Shown here one piece after another: positions 1-6,006 of a DNA stretch of 9,119 nt. Within the stretch, counting starts at the first letter, position 1. Every line of letters begins with the position of its first letter. The notes under the pieces were generated by a model. The model did no database searches, was not told where the DNA came from, and saw nothing but the letters and a program-made list of their open reading frames with translations. Source of the stretch: Clostridia bacterium (GTDB lineage: Bacteria > Bacillota > Clostridia > Christensenellales > Borkfalkiaceae); contig JAGCMG010000057.1 in the NCBI GenBank assembly GCA_017646555.1, positions 1 to 9,119 on the forward strand. The letters are read 5' to 3'. The position numbers were made by a program, and so were the translations under genes.

Positions 1-338
1 CAAATTGCTTATGGTCGTACTCAATCTGCTTTCTCTGACGACGGTCTTGTTATCGGCGCAGGTTAGAAGACCTTGGTAAAGGTTTACGTTCACAAGTTGG
101 TACTATGTACTCAACCAAATTAAAAGGTCCTAGATATCTTGAAATGGCTGAAGGTTACGTAACCAAACTTGCTCTTGATGAAAACGACCAAATTATCGGT
201 TACTCGTTCGTTTCTTTAGGTAAAATGACCGACTTCATCAAAAAGGGTATGACTCCAAACGAAGCATATGAAAAGGCTTCGGGCAAATACGGCAGATTCG
301 ATAGCGCTGTTAAGTATATCGATCCGAGAAAGGAATAA
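1..338 (+). pseudogene. IscU/NifU-like iron-sulfur cluster scaffold protein, 3' end, frameshifted
   Basis: This is the C-terminal part of an Fe-S scaffold-like protein whose 5' end, including the cluster-binding cysteines expected of the family, lies outside the window. Frame 1 reads QIAYGRTQSAFSDDGLVIGAG and hits a TAG at 64-66. Frame 3 then continues the same protein from about 63 (LEDLGKGLRSQVGTMY) and ends in DSAVKYIDPRKE at 338, about 112 residues in all. From memory of Clostridia homologues, the continuous version reads GAG-LEDLGKGLRSQ, so one T seems missing from what should be GGT-TTA. The ATG at 105 has no ribosome binding site and lies inside the conserved part, so it is not a start. 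The gene sits 16 bp upstream of the GGGtGRT gene, an arrangement I know from many anaerobes. The break may be a sequencing or assembly error, since it falls in a T run, or a real mutation. The family call rests on recalled similarity. Confidence 0.75.
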
Positions 339-340
339 TA

Positions 341-346
341 AGGGGG
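341..346 (+). promoter_or_regulatory. Ribosome binding site fixing the GGGtGRT start
   Basis: AGGGGG lies 8 nt before the ATG at 355. The reading frame stays open upstream to 268, but that stretch overlaps the preceding gene and has no such site, so 355 is the start. Confidence 0.8.
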
Positions 347-354
347 TACGTATC

Positions 355-1356
355 ATGGCATTATTTGAAAGTTATGAAAGAAGAATTGATAAAATCAACG
401 TTACTTTGGCTGAATACGGCATCAAAGATTTAGAAGAATGTAAAAAGATTTGCTTAGATAAAGGTATCGACGTTGAAGCAATCGTTAAAGGTATTCAACC
501 AATCGCGTTCGAAAATGCAGTTTGGGCTTATACCGTTGGTACTGCAATCGCTATCAAAACCGGTTGCACCAAAGCAAAAGACGCTGCTAAAAAAATCGGC
601 GTTGGCTTACAAAGTTTCTGCGTTCCAGGCTCAGTTGCTGAACAAAGAAAAGTTGGTTTAGGTCACGGTAACCTTGCATCTATGCTTTTATCGGAAGAAA
701 CTAAGTGTTTCTGTTTCTTAGCAGGTCACGAATCTTTCGCTGCTGCAGAAGGCGCTATCGGTATCGCACTTAAAGCAAACAAAGTTAGAAAAGAACCATT
801 AAGAGTAGTTCTTAACGGTTTAGGTAAAGACGCAGCGTTCATCATTTCAAGAATTAACGGCTTTACTTACGTTCAAACCGAATACGACTACTACACCGGT
901 GAATTAAAGGTTATTAAAGAAACCCCATATTCTGACGGCGAAAGAGCAAAGATTAAATGCTACGGCGCTAATGACGTTTCAGAAGGTGTTGCTATCATGA
1001 GACACGAAAACGTAGGCGTTTCTATTACCGGTAACTCTACTAACCCTACAAGATTCCAACACCCTGTTGCTGGTACCTATAAAAAATGGGCTATCGATAA
1101 CGGCGTTGAATACTTCTCAGTAGCATCTGGTGGTGGCACAGGTAGAACTTTACACCCAGATAACATGGCTGCAGGTCCTGCATCTTACGGCTTTACCGAT
1201 ACTTTAGGTCGTATGCACTCTGACGCGCAATTTGCTGGTTCTTCATCAGTTCCTGCTCACGTAGAAATGATGGGACTTATAGGTGCTGGTAACAACCCAA
1301 TGGTTGGTATGAGCGTTGCTTGTGCAGTTTCTGTTGAAGAAGCAATGAATAAATAA
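355..1356 (+). CDS. GGGtGRT family protein
   Basis: This 333-residue protein starts MALFESYERRID. It contains the motif that names its family, GGGTGRT at residues 259-265, within a conserved C-terminal block (HPDNMAAGPASYGFTDTLGR, then VPAHVEMMGLIGAGNNPMVG). Length and motif position fit a full-length member. No signal peptide or membrane segment is visible, so it is probably cytosolic. The biochemical role of the family is, to my knowledge, not established. Its recurrent pairing with an IscU/NifU-like protein, seen here with a 16-bp gap, suggests a function linked to iron-sulfur or sulfur chemistry, but that is inference from context. Several cysteines are present, for example in the stretch ETKCFCFLAGHESF, and could matter for such a role. 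A strong terminator follows, so the two genes probably form one transcript whose promoter lies to the left of the window. Confidence 0.93.
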   Translation: MALFESYERRIDKINVTLAEYGIKDLEECKKICLDKGIDVEAIVKGIQPIAFENAVWAYTVGTAIAIKTGCTKAKDAAKKIGVGLQSFCVPGSVAEQRKVGLGHGNLASMLLSEETKCFCFLAGHESFAAAEGAIGIALKANKVRKEPLRVVLNGLGKDAAFIISRINGFTYVQTEYDYYTGELKVIKETPYSDGERAKIKCYGANDVSEGVAIMRHENVGVSITGNSTNPTRFQHPVAGTYKKWAIDNGVEYFSVASGGGTGRTLHPDNMAAGPASYGFTDTLGRMHSDAQFAGSSSVPAHVEMMGLIGAGNNPMVGMSVACAVSVEEAMNK

Positions 1357-1386
1357 TTAGTATTTTACTAATGAATTAAAACTTAA

Positions 1387-1426
1387 AAGGACTTCTAAAT
1401 TTTCGTTTAGAAGTCCTTATTTTTTT
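1387..1426 (+). terminator. Rho-independent terminator after the GGGtGRT gene
   Basis: A perfect 13-bp stem (1387-1399 paired with 1406-1418) with the 6-nt loop TTTTCG is followed by a run of seven T (1420-1426). On the other strand the stem is followed by TTTTAAGTTTT in total, a weaker U-rich tail, so it may also stop the convergent AraC-family gene that ends at 1464. Confidence 0.93.
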
Positions 1427-1463
1427 GCTTAAAAATTTGGTTTTTCGTAGAAAGTTGAATAAG

Positions 1464-2324
1464 TCAATACGTGCGAAGTTGGAATTGTTTTGGTGTACAG
1501 CCCTTTATTTTTTTGAAGGTTTTTATAAAATAACCAGTATCGTTGAATCCACAACGAAAAGCAACGTCAGTTACGGATATATTCGTGGAAAGTAGCATAT
1601 TTGAAGCCTGCTCAATACGATAATGCGTGAGGTAGTTCATAGGTGTTTGTCGTATGAGTAAAAAGAAAAATTTGCAAAAATAATTTTCGTTCATTCCGAT
1701 AATTTGCGAAAGAGTTTTAAGTTTTATTTCTTCAGAAAAATGCAATTCAATGTATTCAAGAACTGGTTTGAGTTGATTTATTTTGTCGACCGCATTAGCC
1801 GTGTTTTCCGTGTTTTTTGTGTAATATTCTTTTTCTAAAATATATGCAAATAGTCGAGTTAAATTACCGAGTGTAGACATTCTGCAAAAATGTTCCGAGT
1901 GGTTATCGCTAAAAGCGGAGAATAGTTCGTGTGCAATTTTGCAAATATCGCTATTTTTTGGTGTGTAGTGTATTAGTGGACGGTAGAAGTTTCGATAAAA
2001 TAATCTAAAAGGTTCACGCACCGATAGTACGTTAAGTACAAGTTCGTGAAGTTCAAAATTCAAGCATTGATAAGTGCACGAGTCCGAGATTGCGCTATGA
2101 AGCGTCCCACCACCAAACAAAATCACGTCCCCAGCAATTGCAGGGATATGCTCACCATTGATTATGAAATCAATGGTACCTTTCGTCACGTAGATAAGTT
2201 CCCATTCTTTATGCCAATGAAGTGGCATAGAATACGGTAGATTTTTGCTATCGACAAAATAGTACGCCACGGGGAAATTGAGCGTTCCGTGTTGTTTTTT
2301 TTCAATGTAGGAAAAATAATGCAT
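1464..2324 (-). CDS. AraC/XylS-family transcriptional regulator
   Basis: This 286-residue regulator has the usual two-domain build. The N-terminal half is a cupin-type effector-binding domain, with HWHKEWELIYV at residues 36-46 and a beta-strand-rich stretch ending in GDVILFGGGTLH at 65-76. The C-terminal AraC DNA-binding domain (about 190-286) has two helix-turn-helix units: the first at about 202-225 (LKTLSQIIGMNENYFCKFF), the second at about 250-275 (SVTDVAFRCGFNDTGYF), followed by the family-typical TPKQF ending. AGG (2331-2333) lies 6 nt before the ATG. The gene is divergent from the ASRT-M24-creatininase-DUF4432 operon with only 133 bp between, so it most likely controls that operon and perhaps itself. 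AraC proteins of this kind usually sense sugars or related small molecules; the effector here is not known. Confidence 0.93.
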   Translation of the reverse strand: MHYFSYIEKKQHGTLNFPVAYYFVDSKNLPYSMPLHWHKEWELIYVTKGTIDFIINGEHIPAIAGDVILFGGGTLHSAISDSCTYQCLNFELHELVLNVLSVREPFRLFYRNFYRPLIHYTPKNSDICKIAHELFSAFSDNHSEHFCRMSTLGNLTRLFAYILEKEYYTKNTENTANAVDKINQLKPVLEYIELHFSEEIKLKTLSQIIGMNENYFCKFFFLLIRQTPMNYLTHYRIEQASNMLLSTNISVTDVAFRCGFNDTGYFIKTFKKIKGCTPKQFQLRTY

Positions 2325-2384
2325 ATAATACCTTTTTTCTTTTTTAAATTTAATTAAAAAGTGAAAATATTTCCATTTTTTTTC

Positions 2385-2413
2385 ATTATATCACAAGACA
2401 AAACTATATTCAA
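2385..2413 (-). promoter_or_regulatory. Candidate promoter of the AraC-family gene
   Basis: On the minus strand, TTGAAT (2413-2408) and TATAAT (2390-2385) are separated by 17 bp, and the -10 box is preceded by TGA, giving an extended -10. It lies about 60 bp before the regulator start. Read by eye; not verified. Confidence 0.6.
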
Positions 2414-2423
2414 GTGATAAAAT
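2395..2423 (+). promoter_or_regulatory. Candidate promoter of the four-gene operon
   Basis: AAGACA (2395-2400) and TAAAAT (2418-2423) are 17 bp apart. TGA directly precedes the -10, which makes it an extended -10. The expected start of transcription is near 2430, leaving a short leader before the ATG at 2458. The weak -35 (4 of 6 consensus bases) fits a promoter that needs an activator such as the divergent AraC protein. Confidence 0.6.
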
Positions 2424-2457
2424 ACAATTATATATAAAAGATAGGAGGACTAATCGC

Positions 2458-2820
2458 ATGGAATACGGAAAAAAAGTATGGATATTTCCAGATGCTGAAC
2501 TGCCACCTGTTGGGGTGAATTCCATTCCTGGACACGAATCTATAATAATCACAAATACTTGCGACAAGGATGCACACGTTCGTATAACGCTTTTTTATGC
2601 TGATAAAGAACCTGTGACTAATATTTTCGTTACGGTTGGCGCAAAGCGTGTGCGTTGTTTACGTACTAATGAGGAAAAGGATTTTGGAACGCACACGGCA
2701 AAGTTTGAAGAGCAGTATGCTATAATGCTTGAAAGTGACGTTCCTATCGTTGCTCAATATGGTAGAGCCGAACCAAGAACGGTGGCTTTTTATACTACAC
2801 CAGGGTATAACTGTGATTAA
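2458..2820 (+). CDS. ASRT-like (sensory rhodopsin transducer family) small-molecule-binding protein
   Basis: This 120-residue protein resembles the Anabaena sensory rhodopsin transducer (ASRT) family. Family-typical features are an N-terminal WIFPDAELPP segment, HESIIITNTCDKDAHVRITL (about residues 26-45) followed by FYADKEPV (about 46-53), a basic strand with VTVGAKRVRCLRTN, and the C-terminal ESDVPIVAQYGR. The family is a small beta-sandwich that assembles as a tetramer. Comparative work has proposed that most members bind small molecules, often near carbohydrate genes, and only a few work with rhodopsins; no rhodopsin is present here. AGGAGG (2443-2448) lies 9 nt before the ATG. As the first gene of the operon, next to an AraC regulator, it could act as a ligand-binding accessory or sensor for the pathway substrate. 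No signal peptide is visible. The exact role is unknown. Confidence 0.82.
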   Translation: MEYGKKVWIFPDAELPPVGVNSIPGHESIIITNTCDKDAHVRITLFYADKEPVTNIFVTVGAKRVRCLRTNEEKDFGTHTAKFEEQYAIMLESDVPIVAQYGRAEPRTVAFYTTPGYNCD

Positions 2821-2863
2821 ACAGTCCAAATATAAACTATATTAAATAAGGAGAAAAACAATT

Positions 2864-4042
2864 ATGGCACAACACGGAATAATCAGAATTCCTGATGATG
2901 AATACTCATTAAGACGCAAGAGAGCGGCTGAACTTATTAAACGCGCAGGACTTGACGTTCTTATCGTAAACTCAAACGAAGCAGACTATGCAAATGCACG
3001 TTATTTTTCTGGCTTTTGGCCTCTTTTCGAAAGATGTGGCGTTGCAATCGCACCTACTGGTGACGCTGCGCTTATGGTTGGCCCTGAAAGCCGTATCTTT
3101 GCAGCAGACCGTTCAAAAATTGAAAAAATCTTTGTTTTAAAAGAATATAGAGAAAGTGCAGACCCTGCATATCCTGAACTTGTTCCAGATACTTATTTTG
3201 ACGTTATGAAAGCGATTGGCGTTACGGGCAAAAAACTTCGTATAGGTGTTGCAAGTTATCTTGATACTTCCGTTGTTATTATGGAAGGTATAAAAAACGC
3301 TTTCCCTGAAGCAGAAATCGTAAGAGCTGACCATATTATGGTTGCATTGAGACAAATTAAGTCTGCAAACGAAATCGCATGTCTTCGTGAAGGCTATCGT
3401 ATAGCAGAACTTGCTTCTCAACAAGTTATAAAAGAAATTAGACCAGGTATGACGGAACTTCAAATGGTTGGCGTTGCGCAAAGAGTAGTATATGAACAAG
3501 GCGCTGAATACGAAGGTCTTCCTATGTACGTATTCTCGGAAGCGTCAACTCGTCACGCAATTTCGCGTTCAAGTTATAGACGCTTTGAAAAAGGCGATAT
3601 CGTTCAACTTAACCTTTCAGCAAAAATAGACGGTTATTCAGCGGCTATCGGTTACCCTATCGTTCTTGGCAAGCTTGAAGGCAAGAGAAGAGATATCGTA
3701 ATGTTTGGTCTTGAAGCACATAAATGGACTGAAAAACAAATTAAAGCAGGCGTTCCTGCAGCAGATATCGCACAAGGTTTTTATAATTACTACGTGCAAA
3801 ACGGCTACAAGGATAACTTCGTTTACGGACCACTTCACGGTACCGGTATGATTGAAGTTGAAGCGCCTTGGTGTGAAACGAGTTCTAATTATAATCTTCA
3901 AAGCAATATGACTTTCCAAATCGATACTTTCATATCTTCCGACACTTTTGGTGTTCGTTGGGAAAAGGGTATTGCCGTTACTGAAAAAGGATGTGATATT
4001 CTTTCACCGGAAATCGGCACTCTTTACGAACTTGAATTCTAA
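2864..4042 (+). CDS. Creatinase-like M24-fold protein lacking most metal ligands
   Basis: This 392-residue protein has the two-domain layout of creatinase and Xaa-Pro peptidases: an N-terminal domain (about 1-165) and a C-terminal pita-bread domain (about 170-390). Aligned by eye, the five M24 metal ligands Asp-Asp-His-Glu-Glu correspond to N250, A261, H325, D354 and E367. Both Asp are lost, and the second catalytic His of the HGxG-x3-HE motif is V332. It is therefore unlikely to be a dinuclear metallopeptidase. As I recall it, creatinase, a metal-free member, has the same Asn and Ala at those two positions; H231 here falls near creatinase His232, but creatinase Glu262 appears to be Gly263. 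Length is close to creatinase (about 400). A creatininase-family gene follows 28 bp downstream, which supports C-N hydrolase chemistry. AAGGAG (2848-2853) precedes the ATG by 10 nt. The substrate is unknown; an ectoine-hydrolase-like activity is an alternative. Confidence 0.85.
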   Translation: MAQHGIIRIPDDEYSLRRKRAAELIKRAGLDVLIVNSNEADYANARYFSGFWPLFERCGVAIAPTGDAALMVGPESRIFAADRSKIEKIFVLKEYRESADPAYPELVPDTYFDVMKAIGVTGKKLRIGVASYLDTSVVIMEGIKNAFPEAEIVRADHIMVALRQIKSANEIACLREGYRIAELASQQVIKEIRPGMTELQMVGVAQRVVYEQGAEYEGLPMYVFSEASTRHAISRSSYRRFEKGDIVQLNLSAKIDGYSAAIGYPIVLGKLEGKRRDIVMFGLEAHKWTEKQIKAGVPAADIAQGFYNYYVQNGYKDNFVYGPLHGTGMIEVEAPWCETSSNYNLQSNMTFQIDTFISSDTFGVRWEKGIAVTEKGCDILSPEIGTLYELEF

Positions 4043-4070
4043 AATATATTTTTAATAAGGTGGTTACGCT

Positions 4071-4808
4071 ATGCAATTGATTGATATGTTCTTTGATGAA
4101 ATCGAAGACGCAAAAAAAAGAAAAGTTCCATTTGTAATACCAATAGGAACTATTGAATATCACGCACTTCACGCGAGTTGTGGTACAGATACAATGGTAA
4201 TCAACGGCATTATGCGTGAACTTGAAAAAACTAAAGAAGTTGTCGTGTGCCCTCCAATATGGTACGGAGTTGCAAGTTATGCAGTTGCAGGCCCTGAAAG
4301 TGGTACTATTCACGTTGACGTGGACGCGTATGAAAACTATATCTACTGTATACTTAAATCTATGGTATATGGTGGGGTGAAAAATATATACTGCGTAGCG
4401 CATCATCAAACTGAAGAAGCGGGGCTTATGCCTATGACGCTCGCTTGCCATAAAGCAGCAAAGAAAGTCATTATGGAATATATGGAAGAAACTCGTGGTA
4501 AAGGTTGGTGGGGTAGCAACGATTACGCTAACTACTACGAAAATCTTGGTAGTGGCGACGACCCGTTCTCATATATTAAAGTAATACCACTTATCAGTAA
4601 GGACGCGCAACACAAGTGTGGTGGTTTTGACCATGCAGGCAAATATGAAAGTAGCCTTATGTATGCTCTTTATCCAAACCACGTTGATTTGGAAAGAACA
4701 AAAAAGAATACCGAATGGTTTGCGCTTAACGCTGTTGAAACGAGTATGGAACTTGGAAAGCATATGGTAAAATGCACTTTAGAAGCACTTGAAGAAATTA
4801 TAAAATAG
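4071..4808 (+). CDS. Creatininase-family amidohydrolase
   Basis: This 245-residue protein has the landmarks of the creatininase (creatinine amidohydrolase) family. VIPIGTIEYHALHASCGTD carries E29, H31 and D40, matching the metal ligands Glu34, His36 and Asp45 of Pseudomonas creatininase. PIWYG (62-66) and SGTIHVD (77-83) follow, then VAHHQTEE, where H111 matches His120 of the NGHYEN motif, and finally DHAGKYESSLM (187-197), where H188 matches catalytic His178. The position of the creatininase ligand Glu122 seems to be Q113, which is unusual. Family members hydrolyse cyclic or linear amides (creatinine, formamidopyrimidine compounds) or process peptides, so substrate cannot be read from the family. 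AAGGTGG (4057-4063) lies 7 nt before the ATG. It sits directly after the creatinase-like gene, which hints at consecutive steps, but true creatinine breakdown is not shown. Confidence 0.9.
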   Translation: MQLIDMFFDEIEDAKKRKVPFVIPIGTIEYHALHASCGTDTMVINGIMRELEKTKEVVVCPPIWYGVASYAVAGPESGTIHVDVDAYENYIYCILKSMVYGGVKNIYCVAHHQTEEAGLMPMTLACHKAAKKVIMEYMEETRGKGWWGSNDYANYYENLGSGDDPFSYIKVIPLISKDAQHKCGGFDHAGKYESSLMYALYPNHVDLERTKKNTEWFALNAVETSMELGKHMVKCTLEALEEIIK

Positions 4809-4815
4809 TTTATTT

Positions 4816-4821
4816 GGGGAG
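4816..4821 (+). promoter_or_regulatory. Ribosome binding site fixing the DUF4432 start
   Basis: GGGGAG lies 7 nt before the ATG at 4829. An in-frame TTG at 4814 overlaps this site and would add five residues, so the ATG is preferred. Confidence 0.75.
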
Positions 4822-4828
4822 TTGGTGC

Positions 4829-5890
4829 ATGCGAGTTTATTTAAAAAAAGAATTTTTCTCCGATAGAGAATTTCTTATAACCGAAAACGCTTCTATGAAA
4901 GCGATAGCGTTCAAGTATTCTACCGGTGTTGAAGCAATTCGTATAGAAAACAAAAAAGGGTATTTCATTATATTGCCGTTTAAAGGGCAACAAATATGGC
5001 GAGCAAATTTTTGCGGAAAAGACCTTTGGATGAAAACTATGATGGATGAACCGCAAATGACCGACGTTTATCTTGAAACCTACGGGGCGTTTTTGCTTCA
5101 TTGTGGGCTTGATGCCATAGGCTCTCCTACTTGTTACGAGGACAAGCACGCTCAACACGGTAGACTACCAAGCGTGTGCTATCAAAAAGCATATATAGAC
5201 TGCGGTGAAGATTATATTGCCGTTGGTGGAAGATATGATTACGATAAGACGTTCGTGACTAACTATTCTTTTTGTCCAGAGTGTCGTCTTTATGAAAATG
5301 ATAGCGTGCTAAAAATACACGTAGAGATTGAGAATAGGCGAAAAGACCCACTTGAATACGCATATCTTTGCCATATTAACTTTCGTCCTATCGACGGCGC
5401 GCAACTCGTATACAGCGCGGATTATGATGCCAAGCACGTTAAGGTTATAAGAGCAAATTCCGATTCTGAAAAGATGAAAGAATTTAAAGACAAGATAACT
5501 AATAACGTAGAACTTCATCATATCGTTGGAGCACAGGGCGAGATTTATGACCCCGAAATATGTTTTACCGTAACGTATAAAGGGGATGAAAACGGTAGGG
5601 CGTATACCTTGCAAAAAAGTGATGAGGGCGCGTGTTACGTTAGTCATCCTGTTTCTTCTTTACCTGTTGGGGTACGTTGGATATCGAGAACGGGGAACGA
5701 AGATTCTATGGGTATGATACTTCCTGCAACTTCTGAGGCTATGGGATATACTTACTCAAAGCGTACGGGGCAGATGAAAACTCTCGGCGCATATGAAAAA
5801 CTTATCTTCGATATCGAAGCCGGTTATCTTGAAAAAACGGCTATGGATATCGTCCTTAAAAAAATCGAAGAAATAAAAACAAAAAAATAA
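4829..5890 (+). CDS. DUF4432 family, aldose-1-epimerase (galactose mutarotase)-like protein
   Basis: This protein of 353 residues starts MRVYLKKEFF. It has the features of the DUF4432 family, which has the beta-sandwich fold of aldose-1-epimerases: an early segment GYFIILPFKGQQIW, then HCGLDAIGSP with H91, then HAQHGRLPSV with H110-G111-R112, and a central CHINFRPIDGAQ stretch. Members of this fold bind sugars and some interconvert anomers; the activity of DUF4432 proteins is mostly untested. It begins 20 bp after the creatininase-like gene, is the last gene of the operon, and is followed by a strong terminator. Its presence argues that the pathway substrate or product contains a sugar-like or other ring-closing carbonyl unit. 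No signal peptide is visible, so it should be cytosolic. The family call is confident; the role in this operon is inferred. Confidence 0.85.
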   Translation: MRVYLKKEFFSDREFLITENASMKAIAFKYSTGVEAIRIENKKGYFIILPFKGQQIWRANFCGKDLWMKTMMDEPQMTDVYLETYGAFLLHCGLDAIGSPTCYEDKHAQHGRLPSVCYQKAYIDCGEDYIAVGGRYDYDKTFVTNYSFCPECRLYENDSVLKIHVEIENRRKDPLEYAYLCHINFRPIDGAQLVYSADYDAKHVKVIRANSDSEKMKEFKDKITNNVELHHIVGAQGEIYDPEICFTVTYKGDENGRAYTLQKSDEGACYVSHPVSSLPVGVRWISRTGNEDSMGMILPATSEAMGYTYSKRTGQMKTLGAYEKLIFDIEAGYLEKTAMDIVLKKIEEIKTKK

Positions 5891-5898
5891 TATAAAAC

Positions 5899-5931
5899 AA
5901 AAAAGGAAGTGTTTTCACTTCCTTTTTTTTT
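5899..5931. terminator. Bidirectional Rho-independent terminator
   Basis: A 13-bp stem (5899-5911 with 5916-5928) around a TTTT loop is built on GGAAGTG/CACTTCC, flanked by an A run on the left and a T run (5923-5931) on the right. The symmetry gives a U tail on either strand, so it can end both the four-gene operon and the convergent GH2 gene, which stops at 6007. I see nothing else in 5932-6006. Confidence 0.92.
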
Positions 5932-6006
5932 GTTTTTATAAAGTTATAATAGGTAGCGCGTTTTTAAAATCAAAGGGGGCGTTACCCGTTATTTTTGTTA
6001 TTTTGC

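Larger units (their letters stand above)
2361..2424. promoter_or_regulatory. GTGA-containing repeats, possible AraC-type operator
   Basis: GTGAAAATA (2361-2369, +), GTGATATAAT (2394-2385, -) and GTGATAAAATA (2414-2424, +) are three related elements in the divergent spacer. The last two form an inverted repeat with 10-bp arms (9 of 10 matching) around 19 bp. Part of the match is explained by the two extended -10 boxes that they contain, so operator function is only a suggestion. Confidence 0.35.

Noticed and set aside
58..66. Programmed -1 ribosomal frameshifting joining the two frames
   Set aside because: GCAGGTTAG is not a canonical slippery heptamer, and I saw no clear stimulatory hairpin just downstream; a lost T is simpler.
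105..338. A separate 77-residue gene starting at the ATG at 105
   Set aside because: There is no ribosome binding site, and the protein similarity continues upstream in the same frame (LEDLGKGLRSQVGT), so it is the tail of the frameshifted scaffold gene.
268..354. N-terminal extension of the GGGtGRT protein to 268
   Set aside because: It overlaps the upstream gene in another frame, does not look like the family N-terminus, and a good ribosome binding site sits before the ATG at 355.
2325..2457. Riboswitch or attenuator in the leader of the four-gene operon
   Set aside because: The predicted leader is only about 30 nt, AT-rich, and has no stable stem.
3137..3499. Minus-strand open frames inside the operon (3137-3499, 3638-3919, 3978-4451, 4569-4763, 4841-5158, 5309-5647)
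   Set aside because: All lie opposite well-supported genes, have low-complexity or implausible protein composition (rich in F, C, H and Y), and show no domain motifs.
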